From Arsenophonus nasoniae DSM 15247 (lineage in GTDB: Bacteria; Pseudomonadota; Gammaproteobacteria; Enterobacterales; Enterobacteriaceae): DNA of 64,000 nt. Each line of letters starts with the position of its first letter. Positions within the stretch are counted from its first letter, which is position 1. Below the pieces are notes generated by a model. The model saw nothing but the letters and a program-made list of their open reading frames with translations. It was not told the DNA's origin and searched no databases. Shown one piece after another: positions 23,452 to 32,570 of this stretch. The translations under genes were made by a program, and so were the position numbers. Location of the stretch: assembly GCF_000429565.1 (NCBI RefSeq), contig NZ_AUCC01000003.1, positions 1-64,000 on the forward strand, read 5' to 3'.

Positions 23452-25262
23452 TATGCAGCCCTTACGATATATAAAAATGCGACATTTCGCGGTCGGTTTT
23501 CGTTTGCGGTAGGAACGACCCGCGAAGCATTAAAAGACATGACGCTGCCCCAATCGTCACCGCGTCCATTGGCAATGTTCACATTATGGTTGCTGTCTCT
23601 TCGAAATACCCCTTCACCATTAACTACTGGCGGTTCTGTCCCACCGTGTCTGGCATACCCAATGCGTCCGGTGATATTTCGAATAGCATCACCTTGATTA
23701 CTTAATACTGTTCTGCCTGGGTCAACTTTTCTGCCTAAATCCAGCCCGCGAATAAATTCACCGTACAAAAGGGGCAATTTCCCCGAAGGATAAGCTAACG
23801 CTAATTGGGGATACTTGGCTTTATCGAAGTAATTGCCATCACAGACAAAATAACCGTTAGGGGGCGTCGCTTGTGGCCAGGGAATGGGCGCGCCGACCGG
23901 ATAATTGTTGATTGCTTCAACATCAGAAGTTAATGCTAGAGTTCCATCTTTCTTTGATGGAATAGTGACAACAGCTTTATTGTTGTTTTTAGCATCTCTA
24001 TACACGAAATAGGCATCGCCCGGGGCAGTTTCAAAGCCAAGTTTCTGACCATCGCCTTTGATAAGGGTCAAGCTGGTATAATTACCGTTACTCCTTATAT
24101 CTATTTGACCTGCGGTGAATTTTTCCCAAGAATTTTTCTTGGCAAAGAGCTCGTCACAAACTTTTTGGCTGATGACATCGGTTGTTGAGTGACCCGTCGC
24201 TTGTTTAATAACGGCACTGTTAAGTTTGGTATTAAGACCTTGTAGCAGTTCTGTTTTGGTGGCGTAGTCGCCTTTAGATTGCAGTTTGTCCACTTCTGTT
24301 GTGAATAAATTCAAGCTGGGCACTTTGTCATTATTATTGCCCTTGACACCTGAAATGTTCACCTTATCGACCTTTTTGGTTAAATCCAATTTGAATTGCG
24401 TTTCAAACGCTATCATCGATTGATGACTCAGTGCCCCTTTGGGCCGTAAATCTTTCACGTTTCCGTTGGCATCAATACTGGCTATCGCAAACACATGATG
24501 GGCAAAGCCGCTATTATCCACATAATTATTCAGGGTGGGGGCAGCGGTAATGTTAATGACGGTACGCCACTGGCTGACAATATTGCCTTGATAGCTAAAG
24601 TCGGCATAAATTTTTGTGTTTCGTAATTCATTTAAAACCGATTTTTTTTCCAGTTGTCCCCGTAAACCACCTACATAGCCAAGACCTTCTTTAACGATAA
24701 ATTGTTCACTGTTTCGGATGACTTCAAAGCCTTCATCAAAGAAAGCGGCTTCACCGTAGCTATCGATGTTAATTAAACGCTGCATTTCATCAATACCCGC
24801 TAAACGGGCGGTAAAGTCAATTTGCCATGTCTCCGCCCGTGTTTTGATTTGGGTTTCTTCGGCTGCGCCCTTGAATTCCAACAAAAACGAGCGGATCAAG
24901 ACATTGCCCTGCTGGCCGTTTTGGGTTTTTAATTTTTTCTGTGGCGGCGCATGGGTGATCATGGCGACGGTGCCAGACGTTTTATTCAGTAACCCAATCC
25001 AGTTAAAATCAAAATCACCGATCTCAGCCCCTAATGTGACGCTATAAGCGACCGCATTTTCACTCGCTAAACCCGCTTTATTGACGACCTGACGGTGCAC
25101 AATCTGATGGATAGGCGGTAACGTTTCGTTTCGATCAATGGGGTTATTGGGATCGAGGTTTGGGATGTTTGCAAACACAAATTCATCAAGCAAGACCGGT
25201 TTTCCACTTGCCGCTTCTTCCGCTTTCCAATGTTCAAACGCCGTCGTAATGACTGAGGCCAT
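23451..25262 (-). CDS. tail fibre protein with tail-collar domain
   Basis: Receptor-binding fibre of 603 residues. Residues about 1-160 match the phage-tail-collar N-terminal attachment domain (DUF3751: the start MASVITTAFEHWKAEEA and RSFLLEFKG). A long beta-rich shaft with TKKVDKVN-like repeats follows. Near residue 460 is the collar motif VGAPIPWP...PPNGYFVCDG, and the C-terminus ends NRPRNVAFLYIVRA, typical of trimeric fibre tips. Host range is set here. AAGGA lies just before the ATG. Confidence 0.88.
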   Translation of the reverse strand: MASVITTAFEHWKAEEAASGKPVLLDEFVFANIPNLDPNNPIDRNETLPPIHQIVHRQVVNKAGLASENAVAYSVTLGAEIGDFDFNWIGLLNKTSGTVAMITHAPPQKKLKTQNGQQGNVLIRSFLLEFKGAAEETQIKTRAETWQIDFTARLAGIDEMQRLINIDSYGEAAFFDEGFEVIRNSEQFIVKEGLGYVGGLRGQLEKKSVLNELRNTKIYADFSYQGNIVSQWRTVINITAAPTLNNYVDNSGFAHHVFAIASIDANGNVKDLRPKGALSHQSMIAFETQFKLDLTKKVDKVNISGVKGNNNDKVPSLNLFTTEVDKLQSKGDYATKTELLQGLNTKLNSAVIKQATGHSTTDVISQKVCDELFAKKNSWEKFTAGQIDIRSNGNYTSLTLIKGDGQKLGFETAPGDAYFVYRDAKNNNKAVVTIPSKKDGTLALTSDVEAINNYPVGAPIPWPQATPPNGYFVCDGNYFDKAKYPQLALAYPSGKLPLLYGEFIRGLDLGRKVDPGRTVLSNQGDAIRNITGRIGYARHGGTEPPVVNGEGVFRRDSNHNVNIANGRGDDWGSVMSFNASRVVPTANENRPRNVAFLYIVRAA

Positions 25263-25274
25263 GAAGGTGTTCCT

Positions 25275-25865
25275 TTACATTAATGAGGCGCCAACGGTTT
25301 GACTTGACGCTGAATGATGAGGTAATGGCGCGTGATAACACACATAATCCGCTTCAACAAAGCTGACTGGCATCCTCAATTTATGCGCAGCCATCACTTC
25401 AAACCGATAGCGGCGACAAGTCCGCCCATATTGGCGAATGATGTTTAACAGCAAATCGGGATGATTGGCGATTTGCACATCACTGACCCGTAAGATAATC
25501 ACATCCCAATCAATATCGGGCTGACGCTCGTTTATTTCGACATAACCGACGCCAAGGCGCTGAAATATAGCAATAAACCCTGCCACGCTTCCCGCATCCC
25601 TGGCATTAATAAACGCATACTTCACCCGCTTTCGGTATAAATTCAACGGTTCACCGTTAAATCGATGGATATCGCGTTGATAAGCCAGCAAGTTTAATAA
25701 TGGCTCGGTGCAGGTTTCCGGATCTAATTGCGTTAATGGCCAGGTGATCCGATCGTAAATCCATTGCCAAAAGCGCTTTGTCGCGCGCAATAATGCGGCG
25801 GGTTCACCGTTGTTCATCCACGAAGGCAGCTCTAGCCGTTTGAGTTTTTCGTTAAACTCGGTCAT
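25275..25865 (-). CDS. baseplate wedge protein (gpI-like)
   Basis: Tail/baseplate protein of about 196 residues in the P2 gpI family position, directly after the gpJ homologue and before the fibre. It has the Trp-rich start of the family (SWMNNGEP...FWQWIYDRITWPL) and a C-terminal RRYRFEV strand. The ATG at 25865 is preferred to one four codons upstream. It overlaps the gpJ-like gene by 14 bases. Confidence 0.78.
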   Translation of the reverse strand: MTEFNEKLKRLELPSWMNNGEPAALLRATKRFWQWIYDRITWPLTQLDPETCTEPLLNLLAYQRDIHRFNGEPLNLYRKRVKYAFINARDAGSVAGFIAIFQRLGVGYVEINERQPDIDWDVIILRVSDVQIANHPDLLLNIIRQYGRTCRRYRFEVMAAHKLRMPVSFVEADYVCYHAPLPHHSASSQTVGASLM

Positions 25866-27045
25866 TACGTACCTCAACCGTCAGTGACGTTAAGCGTGGT
25901 ACATTCAGTGTACTCACGATATCGGTAAGGCTAAATTCAATAGAATCAATGACCTTAAAGTGTTTGTGTAACTCTCGACCTAAGTTTGAAAACGAAAAAC
26001 GCGAATAGGGCCAGGTCTTTTTAACCGCGTATTGGGTGTTTTCTCTAAATGCGCACCGCACTAAATTGCCGGTGTCGTGCTTTAGCTTTTGTAATGCTTC
26101 CGCGGTGAAGTTCTCTAGGTTTTGCACAAACAGCGTTATTTTCAATGTGTGCTGAGTTTCTGGCATAGCGAAACACTGCATATCATCACCGTGTCCGTGA
26201 TGACCTTGCGCATTGATATAGTCATTCACTTTGTCGATAAACGGCAGACTGGTCACCCCACTGTCTAACAACAAATACGCATTGGCCGTCCCTGCACCTC
26301 TTGGTGCATCATGCAAGAAGAAAATGCGTTCAATACTTAAGCCGACAACGTTTGCAATCATGCCGCGATAAACCGCATCGGTGTGATAATTACCGACCAG
26401 GTTATATTGGTTTCGGCAACGATCACGTAATTCCTGGTCATTCTCTGCATTGGCACCCGGTATTAATAGCCAATTGTCTTCATTTTGAACGCGATCAATG
26501 CCCGTAATGGCGACGGGCAAAATACGGAAATAGCCAGGGGCAAGGTTATAAGCCCCGCCCGCACTTTCTGCGATAACCGGCACTAACACGCTGGCGGTAT
26601 CAATGGTTTTTGTTTCTACTGTTTTCACCCGGTAAATGGTGCCGTTAATGCGTTCAGTCTGAATGAGGGTACCCGCTGCCACAGTGACAGCGCCTGCCTC
26701 TGCCGAACGATAAAAACGGATCAGCCCTTTAGCCTCGGTAGCCGGTTTTCTGGCTAAATTGACACCCCATGCAAACATATCGAGCAAGTGACCGGATGCG
26801 GTCGCCAGATACATGTTTTTCAAGGTAACATGAATTAATGCTTCATTGAGCCATCGAACAGGGCGTGTGACGAGGGTATTAATCAAGCGCCAAAATGGCG
26901 ACATCGTGGATGTATTCGTAATGAGTCCTTCATCGTGAACAAGGGTGGCGAACTGGTCGCTAATTTCCGCTTCAGAAACCGGCATCCCGCTCTCCCGTAA
27001 TACTTGCTCATAATCGATTGTGGGTCTGTTTCTACTGTCCATCAT
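25852..27045 (-). CDS. baseplate assembly protein (gpJ-like)
   Basis: Baseplate J family, 397 residues, which forms the wedge ring around the tail tip. Seen: ARKPATEAKGLIRFYRS with the beta-barrel insert (VAAGTLIQTERINGTIYRV), GGAYNLAPG, and ENDQELRDRCRNQYN, all usual in long gpJ proteins of HP1-type phages. It overlaps the upstream DUF2590 gene by 14 bases. Two adjacent ATGs make the first codon ambiguous. Confidence 0.87.
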   Translation of the reverse strand: MMDSRNRPTIDYEQVLRESGMPVSEAEISDQFATLVHDEGLITNTSTMSPFWRLINTLVTRPVRWLNEALIHVTLKNMYLATASGHLLDMFAWGVNLARKPATEAKGLIRFYRSAEAGAVTVAAGTLIQTERINGTIYRVKTVETKTIDTASVLVPVIAESAGGAYNLAPGYFRILPVAITGIDRVQNEDNWLLIPGANAENDQELRDRCRNQYNLVGNYHTDAVYRGMIANVVGLSIERIFFLHDAPRGAGTANAYLLLDSGVTSLPFIDKVNDYINAQGHHGHGDDMQCFAMPETQHTLKITLFVQNLENFTAEALQKLKHDTGNLVRCAFRENTQYAVKKTWPYSRFSFSNLGRELHKHFKVIDSIEFSLTDIVSTLNVPRLTSLTVEVRNDRV

Positions 27046-27367
27046 TCACGCTCAAATTGATACGGCCAAAATCGACCGTATCGGCCGTCACCCACAATCG
27101 TTTTGGGCTTTCTTCGTCAATCACCACGCTACCCGGAATGAGCCGCTCGTCACTTTCGACCAGAATTTCCATTTGAGTATGAATATCAGCGCGGATTGTC
27201 GGACTTCGCTCGGCCACTAATTGTGTCGCGAGTCCACTTTCAATGATGCGGTGTGCCACATCTTGCGTGATTGACACCCGGTTATGACACAACGCCGGTT
27301 CATCACCGGCATTCAAAGTAAAATTTCGGTCGGTAATTAATAAATCAATATAGCGTAAATCATCCAT
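27032..27367 (-). CDS. DUF2590-family baseplate/tail protein
   Basis: A 111-residue protein that starts MDDLRYIDLLITDRNF and is rich in beta strands. This small family is found next to the gpJ gene in HP1/K139-like phages and probably plays the part of P2 gpW (a T4 gp25-like wedge component). It overlaps the tape measure gene by eight bases and the gpJ gene by 14. Confidence 0.7.
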   Translation of the reverse strand: MDDLRYIDLLITDRNFTLNAGDEPALCHNRVSITQDVAHRIIESGLATQLVAERSPTIRADIHTQMEILVESDERLIPGSVVIDEESPKRLWVTADTVDFGRINLSVNDGQ

Positions 27368-29345
27368 TTTCTAGCCGCGTCCATTCCGCTAAATCCGTTG
27401 GTGACATTCCGTTTGTCACATGGATATTGACGTTATCAAAACGCTTGCTGTTATCAACGCTTTGCGTTCGGTTATGGCTGATTTGCCGACTAATGCCGCC
27501 TTTTTCGACATCGTTTAATTGGCTACCCATTAATAAACTTCCTGCATCAGCAGGGGTAGAAGAGCCAACCGCTGTTCCGGTCGCGTTGGTTTCAATGTTG
27601 ACCCCGGGCAGGATATTAAGCACGTCAACGATCCCGTTGTAAACATCGATGAATGATGCTTTTAGCCATGTCCACACGCCCGTAAAAATATCGGTGATCC
27701 CGTTTGCCATGGCAGCGAATGAATCAATAAAAGAAAAATTATCAAACCAGGTGGTTAACTTTTTCCATCCTTCAAGGATGAATTCCAATGCTTGGTCAAA
27801 GGCTTCGCCGACAGCACGAATAGCCATTGAGACCACGTTAAAGGCGGTGGTATTCATGACCGCGGCTTTAATGGCATCCCAATGTTCAATCAATTTAGTG
27901 ATACCGTAGGCAAGCAACGCAATTGCCCCAACCACTAACAATACTGGCCAGCTCATAAATGAAAAACTAATCCCCGCGACCATGGCCGCAATGCGTACTG
28001 CCAGCAGTGTTCCCCTGATCAGTTTTAGCGCACTATTCCATGCTAAAATCGCTCCTCGGTAAAGCCAGACAAACGCCGTCCCTATTTTTAATACCCCGGT
28101 AAACAGGCTCATGGTGACTGTTAAGCCCGTCATCATAAGACGCGCTATTCCCATCACGATATTTGCTGCCGCCCCCGCGGTAGCGAACCCGAGTGTACCC
28201 AGGGTGAGATAACCCACCCACCGTGCGATATTAGGAAACAAGGTAAACCAGCGCACAAGGGTTTGCCCCCCTTCGGCCAATTTATCAATGAATGGGTTAA
28301 TAACCGGTAACAAGGTCATGCCGACGGCAATTCGGATAGATTTCCAGATTGCCCGTAATCGTTCCCAAGGGAGGGTTTGTTTCGCCGCTTGCTCAGCGGT
28401 ACGTTTTAGGCCATCACTGGCACCTAAAAACCCGATATTTTTACGCAATATATCGACATTGCCATAAAGCTGTTTGACGACCACGGCAGCATCACCGAAA
28501 GCGGCTTCAATTTCTTGTTGGGCTTTTACGTTCCCTTCAATACTGCTGCCATATTTGGCTTGAAGCTTATCCAACATTTCAGGCATTGAGCGCATTTGGC
28601 CCGTGGCATTGACGAAAGAGAGCCCTAACTTTTTAGCGCCCGCCGCCGCGGTCTTCATAAATGACTCATAAGCCCCCGCGGATTCACCGCCTAATGTTCG
28701 TTGTAATTCGCCCAATACCGCTAATTGTTCGTCAATCCCCACACCGAATTGTGTCCCCGCATTTCTTGCGCCTTCCATCAGACTGGCCATTTCGGCCATA
28801 GAGATACCGAAGGTTTTTGACATCGTCACGGCTTTACCCGCCAGTAATTCTGCAAACTGCACCTGACCCACCTGATTGGCATAGGATTCGAACTGGTTAA
28901 ACATTTGCCCCATATACTGGGTGGCTTCCTCTGGCGTGCTTTTCAGTGCCGCGGCGGTGGTGTTGGTAATACGGGTTAATTGCGGTAAATCCTGTTGGTT
29001 CACATGATTAATGGCTTTGCTGATTGCGGTGGTGGAATTCACAAAATCGATAGATGATTTACCGTATTGCGCCGCAAATTTAAGGGCATCTTTGGCGATT
29101 TTATCCATCACGCCGCTATCGATACCTTGTAAACTCGCAGACATCATGGCCTGATTCATTTCGATAGCGGGGTCAAGAATGCTTTTTACCGACCAAAAAG
29201 CCCCCACCAGTCCCGCACCGCCAATCGCCATTTTTCCAAAAGCGACTTGACTATCATGAGCAAAGTTAGCGACGACAGATTGCAGCTTCCGAATGGGTTT
29301 AGTGATGTTGTCAATAAGGCTGAGGGTAAAATCAAGTTCGCTCAT
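27360..29345 (-). CDS. tail tape measure protein
   Basis: Sets tail length and helps DNA cross the inner membrane. The 661 residues have the TP901/gpT core at about 60-320 (AISKAINHVNQQDLPQLTR, then MAEMASLMEGARNAGTQFG), then at about 370-500 a long hydrophobic region with several membrane-type helices. This is short for a tape measure, consistent with a stubby tail. The ATG overlaps the stop of the frameshifted chaperone extension (ATGA), confirming that the extension is translated. Confidence 0.88.
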   Translation of the reverse strand: MSELDFTLSLIDNITKPIRKLQSVVANFAHDSQVAFGKMAIGGAGLVGAFWSVKSILDPAIEMNQAMMSASLQGIDSGVMDKIAKDALKFAAQYGKSSIDFVNSTTAISKAINHVNQQDLPQLTRITNTTAAALKSTPEEATQYMGQMFNQFESYANQVGQVQFAELLAGKAVTMSKTFGISMAEMASLMEGARNAGTQFGVGIDEQLAVLGELQRTLGGESAGAYESFMKTAAAGAKKLGLSFVNATGQMRSMPEMLDKLQAKYGSSIEGNVKAQQEIEAAFGDAAVVVKQLYGNVDILRKNIGFLGASDGLKRTAEQAAKQTLPWERLRAIWKSIRIAVGMTLLPVINPFIDKLAEGGQTLVRWFTLFPNIARWVGYLTLGTLGFATAGAAANIVMGIARLMMTGLTVTMSLFTGVLKIGTAFVWLYRGAILAWNSALKLIRGTLLAVRIAAMVAGISFSFMSWPVLLVVGAIALLAYGITKLIEHWDAIKAAVMNTTAFNVVSMAIRAVGEAFDQALEFILEGWKKLTTWFDNFSFIDSFAAMANGITDIFTGVWTWLKASFIDVYNGIVDVLNILPGVNIETNATGTAVGSSTPADAGSLLMGSQLNDVEKGGISRQISHNRTQSVDNSKRFDNVNIHVTNGMSPTDLAEWTRLENG

Positions 29346-29536
29346 GAGCCACCTTTAAAGGCAAGTGCAATGCCATTTGCAATGGCAATCCGCATGTTTT
29401 CTGAATAGCGATTGTCTAACCAGATTGCCGCCGCGAGATTTTCCTCCGTGTCCGCTTCATGTGGCAAATACCGCTGCCGCAGTATGCGGAACTGTTGCAG
29501 CGGATTCTTTTCAATCGCACGAACACGGTGAGTCAG
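29342..29536 (-). CDS. -1 frameshift extension of the tail assembly chaperone (E'-like)
   Basis: A 64-codon frame without its own start. It is entered from the upstream chaperone gene by a -1 shift at the canonical slippery heptamer A AAA AAC (29536-29542), directly followed by the zero-frame TGA. The extension reads LTHRVRAIEKNPLQQFR... and ends with AFKGGS just before the tape measure ATG. P2 gpE/E' and lambda gpG/GT make their tail chaperones the same way; the fusion would be 151 residues. Confidence 0.8.
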   Translation of the reverse strand: MTHRVRAIEKNPLQQFRILRQRYLPHEADTEENLAAAIWLDNRYSENMRIAIANGIALAFKGGS

Positions 29537-29796
29537 TTTTTTATGCTAATTTCCAGCCTGGGCGCATACGCTTTATTGACATTATCAACAATTTGCGCGG
29601 CGGTACCCGGTAGCGTGAGTAATTCATCAAGATATTCTTTGCTCTCTGCACAAACTATCCGTTTTAGATAGGTGGTGATAGGGGCGATTTTGTTATCCAT
29701 CGACATATCATTGATCATGCTATTGTAAGCCGTGATATTGGGCTCAAAGCGGATGTCTTTTTCATTGATAGTTAACGTAATTATTTTTTTGCTCAT
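29533..29796 (-). CDS. tail assembly chaperone (E-like)
   Basis: An 87-residue protein. The ATG at 29796 is chosen for AGGG 9 bases upstream. Mixed alpha/beta start (KKIITLTINEKDIRFEPN), then helices, ending EISIKN. The order (lysis genes, chaperone, tape measure) is that of HP1/P2-like phages. It coats the tape measure protein during tail assembly, in short and frameshifted long form. The first 35 bases overlap the end of the outer spanin gene. Confidence 0.75.
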   Translation of the reverse strand: MSKKIITLTINEKDIRFEPNITAYNSMINDMSMDNKIAPITTYLKRIVCAESKEYLDELLTLPGTAAQIVDNVNKAYAPRLEISIKN

Positions 29797-30082
29797 GCGA
29801 TAAATCCCTTCTTTGATTAATTTCGTCCGATAATTGGTTATGTCGGGCGGCACATTGGCCGTACATCATGGCTAAATCGGTTAATGTGATGGATAAATCA
29901 CGACCGGTTTTTCCTGTCAGGGGTGGCAACACCGATGCGCATTTTTTTAGCAGATTTTCCTGATAGCTCGCGTTCGATATTGCGGGCGGTTTCGTTATAC
30001 ATCCTGACAAAATCATCACTAACACAACCGTGAGTAAAGACAGGCTTAATAATTTCAGTGCGTATTTCTCTGGGGGCAGCAT
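29762..30082 (-). CDS. outer-membrane spanin lipoprotein (Rz1-like)
   Basis: A 106-residue lipoprotein with a signal peptide and lipobox LSGC (Cys about residue 28). It begins inside the inner spanin gene in another frame, the classical Rz/Rz1 nesting, with GGAGGGG 7 bases before the ATG. The mature part is longer than lambda Rz1 and less Pro-rich, with two further Cys residues. It joins with the inner spanin to fuse the inner and outer membranes at lysis. Confidence 0.72.
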   Translation of the reverse strand: MLPPEKYALKLLSLSLLTVVLVMILSGCITKPPAISNASYQENLLKKCASVLPPLTGKTGRDLSITLTDLAMMYGQCAARHNQLSDEINQRRDLSHEQKNNYVNYQ

Positions 30083-30275
30083 GGGTGATCCCCTCCAATT
30101 TTTCTTCTAACTTTGCCGCGGCTTGGCGCGATATCGTTTCTAACTCAACCCGGGTTTTATCCGCGGTTTTCTTGGCGGTGAGCGCCAGGCTATCGTGATA
30201 AAACCCGTTGACTTTCCAACCCGCCCAGAAGGCACAGGCTAATAATGTGATAATCAGCGCGAGGGGTTTTGTCAT
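29898..30275 (-). CDS. inner-membrane spanin (Rz-like)
   Basis: A 125-residue protein with an N-terminal membrane helix (LALIITLLACAFWAGWKV) and a long periplasmic coiled coil rich in Lys, Glu and Ala, the inner-spanin layout. Its ATG overlaps the endolysin stop by four bases, and the outer spanin gene is nested in its 3' end. Confidence 0.75.
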   Translation of the reverse strand: MTKPLALIITLLACAFWAGWKVNGFYHDSLALTAKKTADKTRVELETISRQAAAKLEEKLEGITHAAPREIRTEIIKPVFTHGCVSDDFVRMYNETARNIERELSGKSAKKMRIGVATPDRKNRS

Positions 30276-30682
30276 AGCGTTGCAAACGCCTTTTCAAATA
30301 GCGTTTGTTCGTAGGGCTGTTGCCCGTTTTCATGAAAAATGATCGCTTTAGCCAGTTCGATGACCGTGTTTTTATCAAAGGGATCGATCGTCTCGGTGGG
30401 TTTTACCTTTAGCGCGTCAGCGACCCGATGAATATAAATCGCGGTTTCATTCTCGACGGAAGGTGCCCAACGATGGATTATTTTTTCGATCGTATTAAAC
30501 CCAGAAAGATGATAATTTTGCAGTAACTTCATTAACGCTCTCACACCATATTCAGGCAGAATGAAACGGCAAAAACGCGGTTCGATGCGACTATCAAAAG
30601 GCAATTGGCCTAGCCATTGATTCTTTGGGTGGTAATCAATATTGCCGGGGTTATTGTTTCGAATGCCTCTTATCCCTTTCAT
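30272..30682 (-). CDS. endolysin candidate (PRD1 P5-like lytic enzyme family)
   Basis: A 136-residue protein starting KGIRGIRNNNPGNI, the signature of the 'structural protein P5' group of phage muramidase-like proteins. RRWAPSVEN-like IIHRWAPSVENET and KAIIFHENGQQPY complete the family pattern. It lies between holin and spanins, where the cell-wall hydrolase belongs. It does not look like the T4-type lysozyme K of P2. No secretion signal, so holin-dependent release. Confidence 0.75.
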   Translation of the reverse strand: MKGIRGIRNNNPGNIDYHPKNQWLGQLPFDSRIEPRFCRFILPEYGVRALMKLLQNYHLSGFNTIEKIIHRWAPSVENETAIYIHRVADALKVKPTETIDPFDKNTVIELAKAIIFHENGQQPYEQTLFEKAFATL

Positions 30683-30972
30683 GGCTTAAACTTCCCTTTT
30701 AACCATCTGCTGGTGCGTTTTTTAAGCGATAATTCAATCGTTTGATAGCCAGCGATGCCGAGAGCCGAAGCCAATCCGGTCAGCGCCAGGGGTGAAAGGT
30801 CAGGGATCCAGATTAACATGGCGCCTGCCGCCACCGAGGTTGCCGAGCCTAAAATCACCCGACCCATAAATAACTTAATCGTGACCGGCTCGGCGTTTGT
30901 TAACATTTGTCCGATACCAATTAACGCGCCGATAAGAACCAGGGTGATAAATGTCTTTTCTTGCTCTTCCAT
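30679..30972 (-). CDS. phage holin
   Basis: A 97-residue membrane protein with three hydrophobic segments (about 8-24, 37-55, 61-80) and a strongly basic tail (KKRTSRWLKGKFKP), the type of holin found next to P5-like endolysins. It opens the inner membrane and sets lysis time. The ATG at 30972 or a TTG two codons upstream could be used. It overlaps the endolysin by four bases. Confidence 0.78.
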   Translation of the reverse strand: MEEQEKTFITLVLIGALIGIGQMLTNAEPVTIKLFMGRVILGSATSVAAGAMLIWIPDLSPLALTGLASALGIAGYQTIELSLKKRTSRWLKGKFKP

Positions 30973-30984
30973 GAACAATATGCC

Positions 30985-31440
30985 TTATCCAATCAGGGTT
31001 TTTGTTAATGCTGATTCTAAATAGGGGATGCCATTAATCCGCACAAAATCCGGGCTGGTGACCAAAAACTTGATTTTGTGGGTCGTGACGGTACCGCCTT
31101 TGGGGTCAATATCTAAAATATCGCTGACAATCAATTTGCAGCCAAACGCCTCCACTTTCATTTCTTCATTACCCGCCTTGGCATACCAAAGAAAATCCTG
31201 CGGTTTGATCCCTCGCCATGATCCTGCCGCGCGCGCTTTCGCGGTCATGATGGTAAAGTACTTGGCGGTAATTTCCAATTCCCCTTCGGCGCTCACATCA
31301 CCGGAAACAAAACCGTCAGGCATGCCGCGTGTTTGCGCGGCGGCGGTGTTATCGGTAATCGATAAGTTCACTTTTTCGACGTGAATTAAATCGCCGTCAA
31401 TATTGACGTCAAAACTTTGACCGGATAAACGTTGACTCAT
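30985..31440 (-). CDS. tail tube protein (DUF2597)
   Basis: A 151-residue beta-rich protein that follows the sheath gene with a four-base overlap. It matches the DUF2597 tail-tube family of HP1/K139-like phages (RLSGQSFDVNIDGDLIHVEK at the start; DPKGGTVTTHKIKFLVTSPDF later). It builds the inner tube that the sheath contracts around, analogous to P2 gpFII. Confidence 0.85.
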   Translation of the reverse strand: MSQRLSGQSFDVNIDGDLIHVEKVNLSITDNTAAAQTRGMPDGFVSGDVSAEGELEITAKYFTIMTAKARAAGSWRGIKPQDFLWYAKAGNEEMKVEAFGCKLIVSDILDIDPKGGTVTTHKIKFLVTSPDFVRINGIPYLESALTKTLIG

Positions 31441-32558
31441 TGGTTAGCCTCCAGCTTGGCATCCAGTAAAATACTGACCGTAATGCCTTTCGGGCACGCA
31501 TAGGTGCGTACGGTGATATAAATGTCCACCGTGTTTTTTGTTTTCCAAACAATCGCAACATCCCCTTCTTGCGGTGGTTGACATTCACCGGGGAATGTCA
31601 CGCCGTTAATTTCAGTGCTACGTGCCATTTCGCGCATCGTGCGTGAAAAATAAGATTTATGACTTTCGATACTGTTTGGTGTGCTATTTAGGCTCCTATC
31701 ACCGATTTTTGCGATAGCCTGTAATCGCACCCGCCGCGCCACCTTATCGACAATACGCAGATTTTCGATAGCTTGAAAATCACCGCCTTCAACACTGAGC
31801 GTTCGCCCCTCCGACCAATAAAGTCCGTCATAGTCGGGATACCACATGGGAACACTAAAACGCATTTTTTCCAGTGCCTGAAGCGTGGCCAAATCAATGT
31901 TCACGCCTTCACTGTCCTTAGGGAAATCACTGCGACCAAGGTCAATCAATGCCCCTGTTTGCACACGGGCAGGACTATCGGCAATGGTGACGGATTGATG
32001 ACATAAACGCCCCGCTAATACGCCGGCTTCGTTACCCCATAACACCGGGACCAATTGAATTGACGCTTCGGTTTCGCCTTTTTGCAAAACACTTAAGCGG
32101 GTTAAGGCCTTTTGCCAGGTTTCCGCCTCTTGCAGTCCCACAACCGAAAGCATGCCCCACGTCCAACGGCCAAACTTGGCAAGTAAAGTGGCGCGGAGGG
32201 TTTGTGCCGCTTTGATAGTCGCCTTGCTGGTTTCACCGATATAGACATAACCCTCAACACTGGCAACGGATTGTGCGGTTAAAACCGCATCAACAAAAGC
32301 GGTATCCGCTGCATTTTCGGGTAAGACATGAACGTAAGCAAACCAGTTCTGGCCAGCATTCGCCATGGCGGCTTTGATATTCGATTTTAACGGGTTCGCT
32401 TCTGCTCCCAATAAGGCGTCTAAATCCGTTTGGGTATTGATAGGTCGCGTTTCACCCATCGCGTTTTTCCCTTTACCCACGAACAGCAAGACGCGCTCAA
32501 TTTCTTTGCTTTCGCCTTGACGCTGGTCAACCTGATTAACTTGAACGTGTGGCCACAT
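31437..32558 (-). CDS. contractile tail sheath protein (DUF2586)
   Basis: Sheath protein of 373 residues in the DUF2586 family used by HP1-like phages in place of P2 gpFI. Seen: ERVLLFVGKGKN near the start, a beta-alpha core with ALEKMRFSVPMWYPDYDGLYW, and a C-terminal MREMARSTEINGVTFPGECQPP segment. Its partner tube gene overlaps it by four bases. Confidence 0.85.
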   Translation of the reverse strand: MWPHVQVNQVDQRQGESKEIERVLLFVGKGKNAMGETRPINTQTDLDALLGAEANPLKSNIKAAMANAGQNWFAYVHVLPENAADTAFVDAVLTAQSVASVEGYVYIGETSKATIKAAQTLRATLLAKFGRWTWGMLSVVGLQEAETWQKALTRLSVLQKGETEASIQLVPVLWGNEAGVLAGRLCHQSVTIADSPARVQTGALIDLGRSDFPKDSEGVNIDLATLQALEKMRFSVPMWYPDYDGLYWSEGRTLSVEGGDFQAIENLRIVDKVARRVRLQAIAKIGDRSLNSTPNSIESHKSYFSRTMREMARSTEINGVTFPGECQPPQEGDVAIVWKTKNTVDIYITVRTYACPKGITVSILLDAKLEANQ

Positions 32559-32570
32559 GGTTAAATCCTT

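Noticed and set aside
30755..31384. Plus-strand frames opposite holin and tail tube genes
   Set aside because: Antisense to well-supported late genes, no ribosome binding sites.
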